Assembly (NCBI RefSeq): GCF_019219025.1
Contig: NZ_JAHUWN010000020.1
Coordinates: 1 to 64,000, forward strand
Length of the DNA stretch: 64,000 nt
Source of the DNA: Bacillus sp. sid0103
Lineage (GTDB): Bacteria; Bacillota; Bacilli; Bacillales_B; DSM-18226
Reading direction: 5' to 3'
The stretch's first letter is position 1; each line of letters begins with the position of its first letter. Made by a program: the position numbers and the translations under genes. The notes beneath the pieces were generated by a model. The model was not told the origin of the DNA. It ran no database searches and saw only the letters and a program-made list of their open reading frames with translations. Shown here one piece after another: positions 54,283 through 62,773 of this stretch.

Positions 54283-54681
54283 ATGAAGAAAGTATTAACC
54301 GTTTTAGGTGGAATCATTATTGCATTATCGTTGTTTGTGACTACTGGCAATACCGCTAAAGCAGCCGCGAAACCTGGTTTACCCACAACTGACCATGATT
54401 GCGGTTGCGATGTTACAACAGCTATTGGATCGGAAAAGAATAAGTTTGTCGCAGATTTATTAAGTAGTCAGGAATTTAAGAACGCAAAACAATTAATTAC
54501 AAATGCAGGATTTAACTGGAGAGGTAAAGATAACATCGTTGTCGAGGTCAATCATACACTTGGTGATGCAGTTTTAATTGTTGTCCCTTTTTATACGCAA
54601 GCAGGTTCTATTGAGATTGCATTTTTTATTAATGGTCATTATGTTGATCATTTGCCAGTTGAAGTATTTTATAATGAATAA
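54283..54681 (+). CDS. secreted protein of unknown function
   Basis: 132 aa with a clear Sec signal peptide (MKKVLTVLGGIIIALSLFVT, cleavage after AKAAA). The mature part starts with a short DHDCGCDVTT segment, then a helical IGSEKNKFVADLLSSQEF stretch and a beta-rich C-terminus (VVEVNHTLGDAVLIVVPFY). The helical stretch faintly recalls the propeptide/immunity part of halocin-like bacteriocins; no mature Cys-rich peptide is present. Start at 54283 behind AAAGGAGGAG; the open frame extends far upstream without another start signal. A strong terminator follows. Confidence 0.6.
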   Translation: MKKVLTVLGGIIIALSLFVTTGNTAKAAAKPGLPTTDHDCGCDVTTAIGSEKNKFVADLLSSQEFKNAKQLITNAGFNWRGKDNIVVEVNHTLGDAVLIVVPFYTQAGSIEIAFFINGHYVDHLPVEVFYNE

Positions 54682-54710
54682 AAAAACCTTCCAACGTGGA
54701 AGGTTTTTTT
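54681..54710. terminator. bidirectional terminator between secreted protein and dioxygenase genes
   Basis: A 13-bp stem AAAAAACCTTCCA / TGGAAGGTTTTTT with loop ACG, T-runs on both strands, between convergent genes. Confidence 0.88.
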
Positions 54711-54723
54711 ATTCATTTCTAAC

Positions 54724-55500
54724 TCACCCAAACTGCCAAACACTATGACTCAAATTTCCATATCGAAAACTGCGATGCAGCAATGTTGCTTTCTGGCTAT
54801 CATCTGCTGCTCCCAATGCGTAGAAAAGTGGAATAAAGTGTTCATTTCCATAACGCGGTACGGCATATTCAGCATTAGGTGCAAGTGAATCGTATTTAAA
54901 TAATGCATCGAGGTCCCAATTGTTTAAGTGTTCAGTCAACCAATTCTCATATTCAAGCGCCCATGGGTCAATGGAATTATCTGTCCATTTCACAGCTCTC
55001 AGGTTATGGACGGTTCCTCCACTCGCAATAATTAAAACATCATTTGCGCGTAACGATGCTAAGCTTTTCCCAATGTTATACTGCTCTGAAGGTGTAAGAT
55101 TTGGGTTAACTGACATCGAAATGACTGGAATATCTGCATTAGGATAGAGAAGGCGAAGAACTACCCATGCCCCATGATCAAGTCCGCGTTTCGTCTCTAC
55201 ATCAAAGGGGACACCGTTTTTCGTGAACAAATCTTTAATTTCTTTAGAAATCTGTTCGTTCCCCTGAGCCGGGTATTTAATCGTGTATAGTTCTGGGTCG
55301 AATCCACCAAAATCATAGATCGTGTCATAGGTATCCACTTCGCTTACTTTTTGTATAGATGATTCCCAATGTGCCGAAAATAATATAATTGCCTTGGGCC
55401 GGGGCAGTGTTTGCCCGAGCTGAGTTAGAAACTGAGTATATTCATTGTTCTCAATTGCTAATAATGGTGCTCCATGAGCAATAAAAAAAGATGGCAGCAT
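54724..55500 (-). CDS. LigB-type dioxygenase (4,5-DOPA extradiol dioxygenase-like)
   Basis: 258 aa. Active-site His residues of the class III extradiol family are present in PSFFIAHGAPLLAI, ILFSAHWESS, GLDHGAWVVLRLLYP and GGTVHNLRAV. It cleaves catechols such as DOPA using Zn2+/Fe2+. Ribosome binding site GGGGGAAG. It lies 25 bp downstream of a DoxX gene and a hydrolase gene on the same strand, a layout recalling the MhqR-controlled quinone stress genes of B. subtilis. Confidence 0.82.
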   Translation of the reverse strand: MLPSFFIAHGAPLLAIENNEYTQFLTQLGQTLPRPKAIILFSAHWESSIQKVSEVDTYDTIYDFGGFDPELYTIKYPAQGNEQISKEIKDLFTKNGVPFDVETKRGLDHGAWVVLRLLYPNADIPVISMSVNPNLTPSEQYNIGKSLASLRANDVLIIASGGTVHNLRAVKWTDNSIDPWALEYENWLTEHLNNWDLDALFKYDSLAPNAEYAVPRYGNEHFIPLFYALGAADDSQKATLLHRSFRYGNLSHSVWQFG

Positions 55501-55525
55501 TTTAACTTCCCCCTATTTAGTTAGG

Positions 55526-55957
55526 TTAATTTCTTGAAAATGAGGTTGTTTCTTCCTTCTGTCCTTTGAAAATGAGTTGATCGAGTGCAAACATTTTACT
55601 ACCATTAATCGCAATAAACACAGCCATAGCTAGTAAAGCTAAATCCAATTCGTAACCAGCCATTTGTCCGTTCCCTAAAAATCCTACAGCTAGTTTCACT
55701 TTTACGATGGCACCAACCATTAACAACGACAATAATCCTGAAATTATTCTGCTACCTAATCCAAGAACTATTGCAGCACCACCAATCATTTCAACCGTTG
55801 CAACCCCATATGCTAAGAATCCTGGTAAACCAATACTGTCAAACCAGCCAACGATGTTCTCAATTCCGCCTTGAAATTTTACTACCCCATGAACAAAGAA
55901 TGTAATCCCTAATATGACTCTTATAAGTAAGGTACTCGCTTCAAATTTTGTTAACAT
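55526..55957 (-). CDS. DoxX family membrane protein
   Basis: 143 aa with four transmembrane segments and the DoxX pattern LLIRVILGITFFVHGVVKF, GWFDSIGLPGFLAYGVATVE and a GGAAIVLGLGSR loop. DoxX proteins are linked to thiol and quinone/redox stress. Middle gene of the probable hydrolase-DoxX-dioxygenase operon, corresponding in position to B. subtilis MhqP-type proteins (inference). Confidence 0.8.
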   Translation of the reverse strand: MLTKFEASTLLIRVILGITFFVHGVVKFQGGIENIVGWFDSIGLPGFLAYGVATVEMIGGAAIVLGLGSRIISGLLSLLMVGAIVKVKLAVGFLGNGQMAGYELDLALLAMAVFIAINGSKMFALDQLIFKGQKEETTSFSRN

Positions 55958-55985
55958 AATTATTTTCCCCTTTTTTGTGATTTTT

Positions 55986-56630
55986 TTATTGTTCTACTTT
56001 TTCTATTAACCAGTTCATGAAATCCTTATGGTTTTCCATCGAAACGGTATGTCCTTCTGGATAAGTTTTAAAGGTTACATTTGACTCTAGCCTTCGAAAA
56101 TACTCATTATTTGCCAAGCCCCAGTCAAATGGAAGCACCTGATCCAACTCACCATGAGAAATAAACAATGAAACTTTATCAACTGGCTTTACCTTATACT
56201 CTTCCTTTACAAAAGCAGGAATGTATCCACTTAGTACAATAATCCCCTTTATTCGGCTGCCCAGTGTTAACCCTAGCGTCATCGACAAAATTGCTCCCTG
56301 ACTAAAGCCAAGTAAGAATAGCTGACTTTCATCCACTGGGTATTCAGCGCAGGCAAAGTCAATAAAGCTAGTCAGTTTAAGGATACCTTCATCGAACACT
56401 TCCCGATGCGGTTTTCCATATCCTTCAATGGTAAAAAATGCGTAACCTGGTGGTTGTGGAAGATGGCCACGGATACTAAAAATATAAAAACGGTCTTCTA
56501 ATCCGTTTACAAGCGACAGCATATTCTGTTCATTACTGCCAATCCCGTGCATTAAAAACAACGCAGGATAGGATTTACCTGGTTCAGTCTGTGCAGGTCG
56601 ACGAAGTTCATAAATCATTGGTGAATTCAT
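55986..56630 (-). CDS. alpha/beta hydrolase, phospholipase/carboxylesterase type (MhqD-like)
   Basis: 214 aa. FLMHGIGSNEQNMLSL oxyanion loop, nucleophile elbow GFSQGAI (Ser), Asp in HGELDQVLP and His in PEGHTVSME form the triad. MhqD-type hydrolases are induced by quinones. Start at the ATG at 56630, 8 nt after AAAGGA; the ATG at 56639 is too close. First gene of the operon behind the promoter at 56834. Confidence 0.78.
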   Translation of the reverse strand: MNSPMIYELRRPAQTEPGKSYPALFLMHGIGSNEQNMLSLVNGLEDRFYIFSIRGHLPQPPGYAFFTIEGYGKPHREVFDEGILKLTSFIDFACAEYPVDESQLFLLGFSQGAILSMTLGLTLGSRIKGIIVLSGYIPAFVKEEYKVKPVDKVSLFISHGELDQVLPFDWGLANNEYFRRLESNVTFKTYPEGHTVSMENHKDFMNWLIEKVEQ

Positions 56631-56833
56631 TACCATCATCCTTTCTTTTGATTAATACAAACCTTATATCATTAGGTTGGCTGTTTTTTTGATTCTTAAC
56701 ATAAATTCAAATGAAGATAAGATTTTTGTAACAGCAATTAATACAAATAAATAAAAAAAATTCATATAAGGAAACAAAGAGATAAAAAAATAAGAAGCTT
56801 GTTTGTTTTCTAATGTGAATCTTTGTTGTTTAT

Positions 56834-56863
56834 AGAATAACAATAGTTTAGTTGGATTGTCAA
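56834..56863 (-). promoter_or_regulatory. sigma-A promoter of the hydrolase-DoxX-dioxygenase operon
   Basis: TTGACA (56858-56863), an 18-bp spacer, TATTCT (56834-56839) on the minus strand. The leader to the first ATG is about 195 nt; no known MhqR or HypR box was recognised in it. ATTGT-CA-ACAAT covers the -35 box. Confidence 0.55.
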
Positions 56864-56911
56864 CAATTATTTCTTAATATATAAATATGTTCTATATTGG
56901 AATATATCTAT

Positions 56912-56937
56912 AAAAAAAAGGAACCTAATTGGTTCCT
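56912..56937 (-). terminator. terminator of the alpha/beta hydrolase gene
   Basis: Stem AGGAACC / GGTTCCT (56919-56925 and 56931-56937) with eight T following on the minus strand. Confidence 0.88.
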
Positions 56938-56947
56938 ATCATCGACC

Positions 56948-57733
56948 TTAAATTGGCGCTAAGAATCCCTGTAGCTCCGAAATAAGTTCCATGGGATTTT
57001 CATACATACTCATATGGCCCGATTCTTTTATTAATGATTGCTTAATATTGGCCTTGCTGACGGAAAATGTTTTTTCTACTGGGATGATTTGGTCTTCCTC
57101 ACCGGCAATTAACAGAACAGGCAATGTCGAGGATTCTAATACTCGGTTTCGGTCTGGCCGGTCTTTCATCGCATGGAGGGTATCGATCGCGCCTTGTGCG
57201 GAAGTAGAATAGCCTATTTCCATTGCCGTCCCCACATAATTCTCATCTTGGTTTTCCGGAGAAAATAGTTTCGGTACCAAGCCATCGATTAACGAATAAA
57301 TCCCGGACTTATTTATTTTTTCAATATTAGCTAATCTGCCTTTTTTCGCGTCCTCCGAATCAGGGAATGCGGTGGAATGAATCAAAGAATAACCATTTAA
57401 TTTGCTGCTGTACTTTTCGGCAAAGGCTAATGTGATGTAGCCGCCTAATGAGTGACCAAACATTGTTACCTCAGATATATTTAATGCATCCAGCAGTTTT
57501 TTCACTTGATCCGCTATATCCTCAATCGAACTGCTTCCCTTTAAAGGCTCAGACTGTCCGTGTCCAGGAAGATCGGGAGCAATCACCCTGTATTCAGTTG
57601 ATAACGCTGGGATAACAAACTCCCAATAACTAGAACTACCACAAAAGCCATGGAGAAGAACGATTGGTTTCCCTTTCCCACTATCTATATACGCCACCGA
57701 TGATTCTTGAACCATGAGTTTCTTCATTTCCAT
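56948..57733 (-). CDS. alpha/beta hydrolase
   Basis: 261 aa. Canonical fold: LLHGFCGSSSYWEFVIPAL, APDLPGHGQS, the nucleophile elbow GHSLGG (Ser about 96), Asp in GEEDQIIPV and His in ESGHMSMYE. The substrate class is undefined; it is of the BioH/lactonase-like type. Ribosome binding site GGGGTGATG. The small 82-aa gene lies 24 bp upstream on the same strand and may share its transcript. Confidence 0.82.
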   Translation of the reverse strand: MEMKKLMVQESSVAYIDSGKGKPIVLLHGFCGSSSYWEFVIPALSTEYRVIAPDLPGHGQSEPLKGSSSIEDIADQVKKLLDALNISEVTMFGHSLGGYITLAFAEKYSSKLNGYSLIHSTAFPDSEDAKKGRLANIEKINKSGIYSLIDGLVPKLFSPENQDENYVGTAMEIGYSTSAQGAIDTLHAMKDRPDRNRVLESSTLPVLLIAGEEDQIIPVEKTFSVSKANIKQSLIKESGHMSMYENPMELISELQGFLAPI

Positions 57734-57756
57734 ACAGGCATCACCCCAGAGTTTGT

Positions 57757-58005
57757 TCAGCTAATTTGCTCTTCGCTATTATCGTTGCTTAGTAATATTC
57801 TTTTATTTGGGATTAGTGTTAAATTTGATTTTTTCAATAAATATTCTAAGTGATCAATTGGCATGGAACCATGACCTTTACTATCAGCAAGCGTAAATTG
57901 AACTGTAACCCCATTATAACTTTTGACAGTTAAGGATTCAGCAGAATTGAAAAAACTTTTAACCCCTTGCGATATTTGATATTTTGTACCTTCTTCAATT
58001 AACAT
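57757..58005 (-). CDS. small protein of unknown function
   Basis: 82 aa. Beta-rich first half (YQISQGVKSFFNSAESLTVK, NGVTVQFTLADSKGHGSMPI), then a helix HLEYLLKKSNL and a charged tail. Excellent ribosome binding site AAAGGAGTAATGTA. Not recognised. It is directly upstream of the alpha/beta hydrolase. Confidence 0.6.
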   Translation of the reverse strand: MLIEEGTKYQISQGVKSFFNSAESLTVKSYNGVTVQFTLADSKGHGSMPIDHLEYLLKKSNLTLIPNKRILLSNDNSEEQIS

Positions 58006-58136
58006 TACATTACTCCTTTTAAAATCTTATTCATATGTAGTATGCCTAGAATGGTTTTATACATACATAATTTTCCCAATTGAAATAAATCCAAACAAAA
58101 AGAGAGATATTACATCATCCCTCTTCGACCGTGTGA

Positions 58137-58418
58137 TTACTCTTCCATTCCCTCTTCTTCATCCATCATGGCATCAAACGCTTCAGAAACTTTGTCGAAC
58201 TCTTCATCACTATCGATGGCAGCTAAATCACCGTCTTCATCAACTTTCATAAAAAAGATATCAATATCTTCATCAGATTCCTGCCTGATGTCGTCTGCAA
58301 ATCCGACAGCAACATAATCCGTTCCTTCTATAGTCATGACCCCCAGGACTTCAACTTCTTGTTCCTCCCCGTTTGCATCTGTAATGGTAAAAATTTCTTG
58401 GACTTCTACTTTACTCAT
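58137..58418 (-). CDS. DUF1292 family acidic protein
   Basis: 93 aa, very acidic (ESDEDIDIFFMKVDEDGD, MMDEEEGMEE). It has the DUF1292 pattern EEQEVEVLGVMTIEGTDYVA. YrzB-like proteins of this family are small, of unknown function. The ATG at 58418 follows AAAGGTGAAGG. Divergent from the 99-aa gene. Confidence 0.75.
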   Translation of the reverse strand: MSKVEVQEIFTITDANGEEQEVEVLGVMTIEGTDYVAVGFADDIRQESDEDIDIFFMKVDEDGDLAAIDSDEEFDKVSEAFDAMMDEEEGMEE

Positions 58419-58563
58419 TTTACCTTCACCTTTCTTTAAAAAGTATTTTATTCCCACAGTATCCCTAAAAAAAAGGAGTTTAATTCGAAAACATGTATTT
58501 CCACTATATATTCGACAAAAATCTTATATAATTAGTTCATAATGCTTTCTAAGGAGAATCCCA

Positions 58564-58863
58564 ATGAATCAAAAAGAGTTAGAAGAAAAGATTATCGAAA
58601 ACTATCGTGGTGAAGAGAAAATGATGATTCTTGTATTTGCTCAATGGTGCGTGAATCATGATCTTAATCCGGAAGAGTTATATTTGCGAGCCTATCCGCA
58701 TCAGGGATCTAACCCTGCATTACGAGAGGCAATTGAGCTAACTGTACCTAAAGAAGAAGCTGGAGAAGTCGGTGACCAAACACTACTTGGTGTGTTATCG
58801 TTGTTTGGCAATGATGATCTTGCTTTTGTTGTTACAGAAGAAATAAACAAACTGAAAAAATAA
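58564..58863 (+). CDS. conserved small protein (YxiS-like)
   Basis: 99 aa, helical and acidic: YRGEEKMMILVFAQWCVNHD, LNPEELYLRAYPHQGSNP, then LLGVLSLFGNDDLAFVVTEE. It resembles small YxiS-like Bacillus proteins of unknown function. Ribosome binding site AAGGAG. Its stop codon borders a 21-bp repeat array. Confidence 0.65.
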   Translation: MNQKELEEKIIENYRGEEKMMILVFAQWCVNHDLNPEELYLRAYPHQGSNPALREAIELTVPKEEAGEVGDQTLLGVLSLFGNDDLAFVVTEEINKLKK

Positions 58864-58985
58864 GTTTTGTGCCATTTTGGAGTAGTTTTGTGGCGATTTT
58901 GGCTGGTTTTGTACGAATTTTTAAAGTTTTGTGCTATTTCACATGAGTTTTGTGCCGAATTTAAGGTGTTTTGTGCAATTAGACA
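58863..58985. repeat. 21-bp-period tandem repeat, six copies
   Basis: (A/G)GTTTTGTGCC-like units begin at 58863, 58884, 58905, 58925, 58946 and 58967 (steps 21, 21, 20, 21, 21). The first eight bases (GTTTTGTG) are conserved and the rest degenerate. It lies between convergent genes. Unit length matches the array at 17.9 kb, but the sequence differs. Confidence 0.85.
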
Positions 58986-59015
58986 TTTTTTACCAACAAA
59001 TAGGGCTGATATAGT

Positions 59016-59054
59016 AAAAAAGCAGACATAATCCCGAGCTTATGTCTGCTTTTT
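59016..59054. terminator. bidirectional terminator
   Basis: Stem AGCAGACATAA / TTATGTCTGCT (59021-59031 and 59040-59050) with A-run on the left and T-run on the right. It serves both the small plus-strand gene and the LCP gene. Confidence 0.85.
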
Positions 59055-59056
59055 CC

Positions 59057-59989
59057 TTAATAATGATACTCTCTATTAACGGGTGAAGGTTTAAGTAAGA
59101 AATCCTTTAATGCTTCTTTATTGGCCTCCAAATTTATTTCCAGGACTGCACCAGAATGCGGATACGTTTTATTTACGTAGCTATTTTGGACCGGAATCCG
59201 TAAACTATCGATGTTCTTAATCGGATAAAAAACCAGTTTAGATAAAACTGATAAAATCTCTCCTTTGTCCATGTCTGAATCCACATGATTTAAACTTTCC
59301 TCCACAAAATCTGGCAGTACTGCTAACGACTCAATATGACTAAATTTATTTTTTAATTGTTCCTTTACCTTGACGATCACTTCCTGTTGACGTTTCACTC
59401 GGCCAAAATCACTTTCGGCATCATGTCGAAAGCGGACATATTTTAACAATTCTCGTCCTTTCAAGGCATTTTCTCCAGGTTTCACGTCCATTTTAAAATC
59501 ATCAATCATCTTTTGACTAACATTAACAGTAATTCCTTCCGGTGCAATAAGGTCAATAAAGTTAGCAAATCCTTCAAAATCAATAGAAATGGAGTGATCC
59601 ACTTTCATTCCGAAATTTTGATATATCGTTTTCTTCAATAATTCATTGCCACCGATAAAGTATGCCTTATTGAGTTTGTCGTAACCTTTAGAATAGCCAG
59701 GAATTTTGACATAACTGTCTCTCATCAAACTAATTAACTTGATATTACCTTCTTTAGGAACATATTGGGCTATTATAATGGCATCAGAGAAAGATTGAGG
59801 TTCCCCTCTTGAGTCACTCCCTATTAAAAGAAAATTCATCATTCCTTTTTTATCTTTATGATAAGTACTGTCTTCATTTTTGGATGGTGAAGAGGGTTGA
59901 ACTTGATTTTGGTCACTTAAATTTCCAGCTGAACAGCCTCCTAAAAAAATAGAAAGTAAAATTATCATGAATATTCTCAAGCTTTTCAC
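59057..59989 (-). CDS. LytR-CpsA-Psr (LCP) family protein with lipobox
   Basis: About 310 aa. LCP core: FLLIGSDSRGEPQSFSDAII (Arg and Asp for the polyprenyl-pyrophosphate substrate), ISLMRDSYVKIPGYSKG, YDKLNKAYFIGG, and LLKYVRFRHDAESDFGRVKRQ. LCP enzymes attach teichoic acids or other polymers to peptidoglycan. The N-terminus reads IILLSIFLGGCSAGN, a good lipobox, instead of the usual uncleaved anchor helix. The start is a GTG (or the adjacent TTG) with a poor ribosome binding site. Divergent from the second ger operon. Confidence 0.82.
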   Translation of the reverse strand: MKSLRIFMIILLSIFLGGCSAGNLSDQNQVQPSSPSKNEDSTYHKDKKGMMNFLLIGSDSRGEPQSFSDAIIIAQYVPKEGNIKLISLMRDSYVKIPGYSKGYDKLNKAYFIGGNELLKKTIYQNFGMKVDHSISIDFEGFANFIDLIAPEGITVNVSQKMIDDFKMDVKPGENALKGRELLKYVRFRHDAESDFGRVKRQQEVIVKVKEQLKNKFSHIESLAVLPDFVEESLNHVDSDMDKGEILSVLSKLVFYPIKNIDSLRIPVQNSYVNKTYPHSGAVLEINLEANKEALKDFLLKPSPVNREYHY

Positions 59990-60115
59990 CAACTTTCACT
60001 AATATTCGATTCAAAATACAAATTGCTACCCTGTTAATTTCTCATCTTTTGCTTTTGTTTATTCTTCCCTGCCATTATCTTTCCTTCCATAAACCTTATA
60101 ATCACAGGATGATTT

Positions 60116-60144
60116 GCATAAAATTCCCTTTTCTACACAAAATA
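60116..60144 (+). promoter_or_regulatory. sigma-G-like promoter of the A-B-C germination operon
   Basis: GCATA (60116-60120), a 17-bp spacer, CAAAATA (60138-60144; one mismatch to CATnHTA). The first start codon follows 28 bp later. Confidence 0.5.
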
Positions 60145-60171
60145 AGAAAAAAATTATTTTGAGGGTGTATC

Positions 60172-61668
60172 ATGAAACCAAATGCAGATCTTCCTTACAA
60201 GGAAGAAAACCCACAAAACGATGACGATCAAAATTGGCTCCAACGTTTATCAAAATCCAATGACTTTGTTCATGAGCACACTTCCATTAAAGAGGAGAAT
60301 CCTTTTTGGCTTTCGTACTATCGGACTCTGATTTCATCTGACATCCTCCATCAGGATGTTTTGCCCTTTTTGCAGGAGCATCTATCCTTAGAGGAATTAA
60401 AAAGTGTTATACCTGTACAAGAAATTCTTTGTACAAATGATCCTAAGGTAATCATTGAAAACCTAATGCGGGGATTCTTGGCACTTCAAAGGCATGGACA
60501 AGATAAAGAATGTTTATTAATTAATATTGCTAATAGTAAATTTCGAGATGTTAGCATATCAATGATGGAATCCTCGGCTGTCGGACCACAAGTTGGTTTT
60601 ATTGAAGAATTAGATACCAATATTAATCTTATTCGAAAGAGATTACCTGTCCCTGAACTGCTTGTAATCGAAATGAAAGTCGGCGAACTTTCAAAAACCA
60701 ATGTTGCCGTTATCTATTTGGATGGGATTGCGGATCCGGAAAATGTAAACACGGTTGTTCAAAGAATAAACGATGTTCAATATGATCATATCCAGGACAG
60801 TGCTTATCTTTCTTCAATGATTGAGGACAATACGAATTCCTTGTTCCCACAATCGATATCAACTGAGCGAGTCGATCGTGTGGCAGCAGGGCTAACAGAA
60901 GGAAAAATAATCATTGCAGTGGATGGTTCACCAAATCTAGTCCTTGTTCCAGTTACCTTAATTGAATCGTTTATTGCGATGGAAGATTATAGTTATTCCT
61001 GGATTATTGGAAATTTCTTTCGACTCATACGCTTTTTTACTTTGTACATTTCTGGGCTAGCTACTCCCTTGTATGTAGCGATCATGACGTATCATTATGA
61101 ATTGATTCCTGCCCCATTGCTCGAAACTCTAGTTGGTTCAAGGGCAACTGTTCCCTTTCCTCCTTTTTTAGAGGCTTTAATGTTAGAAATCATGATTGAA
61201 ATGGTTAAAGAGGCAGGTATTCGTTTACCATTTAAAATCGGGCAATCTCTTGGGGTTGTGGGTGGGATTGTTATCGGACAGGCAGTCGTTGAAGCGGGGT
61301 TAACTAGTAATGTATTGCTTATTTTAGTAGGGCTCGGTACCCTAGCTTCCTATACGTCGCCGGTTTATAAATTTAGCAACACTGTTCGGTTTATTAAGTT
61401 TCCAGTAATTATTCTTTCCCAATGGTTTGGATTGTTTGGGGTGTTTTTAGGATGGCAATTTACACAAATCCATTTATTACGGTTAACTTCTCTCGGGCGT
61501 CCTTATTTAAGCTTATACCCAATACGATCAACATCCTTTCAAGATCTTTGGTTTAGACTTCCTTTTTCCAAACAGCAAGAAAATCCGACCACTCTTAGAC
61601 CGCAAAAGAAAAGAAAAGCAACTGGGAATCGAGAAAACCCAGAGCCAGTGAACGATTTTTATGAATAA
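60172..61668 (+). CDS. germinant receptor A subunit (GerA family)
   Basis: 498 aa. Long charged N-terminal tail (PNADLPYKEENPQNDDDQNW), then the GerA soluble domain (VGPQVGFIEELDTNINLIRK), about five membrane segments, and the signature AGIRLPFKIGQSLGVVGGIV. It ends in a basic RPQKKRKA tail. GAGGGTG precedes the ATG. First gene of the A-B-C operon. Confidence 0.93.
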   Translation: MKPNADLPYKEENPQNDDDQNWLQRLSKSNDFVHEHTSIKEENPFWLSYYRTLISSDILHQDVLPFLQEHLSLEELKSVIPVQEILCTNDPKVIIENLMRGFLALQRHGQDKECLLINIANSKFRDVSISMMESSAVGPQVGFIEELDTNINLIRKRLPVPELLVIEMKVGELSKTNVAVIYLDGIADPENVNTVVQRINDVQYDHIQDSAYLSSMIEDNTNSLFPQSISTERVDRVAAGLTEGKIIIAVDGSPNLVLVPVTLIESFIAMEDYSYSWIIGNFFRLIRFFTLYISGLATPLYVAIMTYHYELIPAPLLETLVGSRATVPFPPFLEALMLEIMIEMVKEAGIRLPFKIGQSLGVVGGIVIGQAVVEAGLTSNVLLILVGLGTLASYTSPVYKFSNTVRFIKFPVIILSQWFGLFGVFLGWQFTQIHLLRLTSLGRPYLSLYPIRSTSFQDLWFRLPFSKQQENPTTLRPQKKRKATGNRENPEPVNDFYE

Positions 61669-61687
61669 ATCGTAGAGGGGTATTCCA

Positions 61688-62773
61688 GTGCAAGTGAATA
61701 AAAGGCATCAAGTTTCTCCCTATTTAGTTTTCTTTATTATTTATAATTCACAAGTTGGGGTTGGCATATTAGGATTCCAAAGAACTATTGCTGCGAAAGC
61801 AGGATATGATGCTTGGATTGGTGTACTCTTGGCAGGGTGTTTAGTTCAACTATTCATATGGATGATGTATAAACTGCTCGAAAAAGCCGATGGAGATATC
61901 GTTGATGTCCATTCAAAATTGTTTGGGAATATTCTTGGTAATTTTTTTAGTTTTATCATTATGATTTATTATTGGATTGCCAGTCTATCGGTCTTACTTG
62001 GATTTATTGAGATTATTCAAGTTTGGATGTTCCCTACACTACCCTCATGGATACTTTGTTCATTAATCTTAGTTTTAGTTTATTATTGTGTATCTGGAGG
62101 ATTTCGGGTTGTTGTTGGTGTTTCTTTTTTGTCATTTATTTATCCGCAAATCATCCTAATCGTCCTTTATATTTTTCCATTGAAAGCTGCTCATTTTTCC
62201 AATTTACTGCCAATCATGAATCATTCTTTTTTGGATATGCTGGATGCAGTCAAAAGTTCTATGTATACGTTAGCAGGAACAGAAACGTTACTCATGTTCT
62301 ATCCATTTATAAGAGATCCTAAATCATCAAAAAAGTTCGCTCATTTAGCTGTATTGTTTACAACCTTACTATATACGCTTTCTGCGATTGTATCATTTAC
62401 GTATTATAGTGAAAGACAGTTAAATGAAATCATTTGGCCAGAATTAACTTTAATAAAAATTATCCGGCTATCTTATTTAGAACGCTTTGAATACCTATAT
62501 ATTTCTATGTATTTAATTATCGTTTCAGCATTGATCGCTTTACTATTATGGTGTACTACCAGAGGTCTAAAGAGAATTTTTAAAAAGAAACAAAAGAACT
62601 TTTTAATCATTTTAAGCCTACTCAGTGTCGTTATATCTCAATTAATAAACGAACAATGGAAAGAAACACTGGATAAATACGTAACCCAACTAAATTTATG
62701 GATCTTTTACGGCTACATCCCAATCCTCCTAATAATTTTCACAATACTAAGAAGGAGAAAACAAAATGGCTAA
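61688..62773 (+). CDS. germinant receptor B subunit (endospore germination permease)
   Basis: 361 aa with ten transmembrane segments. It opens VSPYLVFFIIYNSQVGVGIL, then FQRTIAAKAGYDAWIGVLLA, as in GerB-type permeases. Start is GTG at 61688 behind GAGGGG. It overlaps the GerC gene by 8 bp. Confidence 0.9.
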   Translation: MQVNKRHQVSPYLVFFIIYNSQVGVGILGFQRTIAAKAGYDAWIGVLLAGCLVQLFIWMMYKLLEKADGDIVDVHSKLFGNILGNFFSFIIMIYYWIASLSVLLGFIEIIQVWMFPTLPSWILCSLILVLVYYCVSGGFRVVVGVSFLSFIYPQIILIVLYIFPLKAAHFSNLLPIMNHSFLDMLDAVKSSMYTLAGTETLLMFYPFIRDPKSSKKFAHLAVLFTTLLYTLSAIVSFTYYSERQLNEIIWPELTLIKIIRLSYLERFEYLYISMYLIIVSALIALLLWCTTRGLKRIFKKKQKNFLIILSLLSVVISQLINEQWKETLDKYVTQLNLWIFYGYIPILLIIFTILRRRKQNG

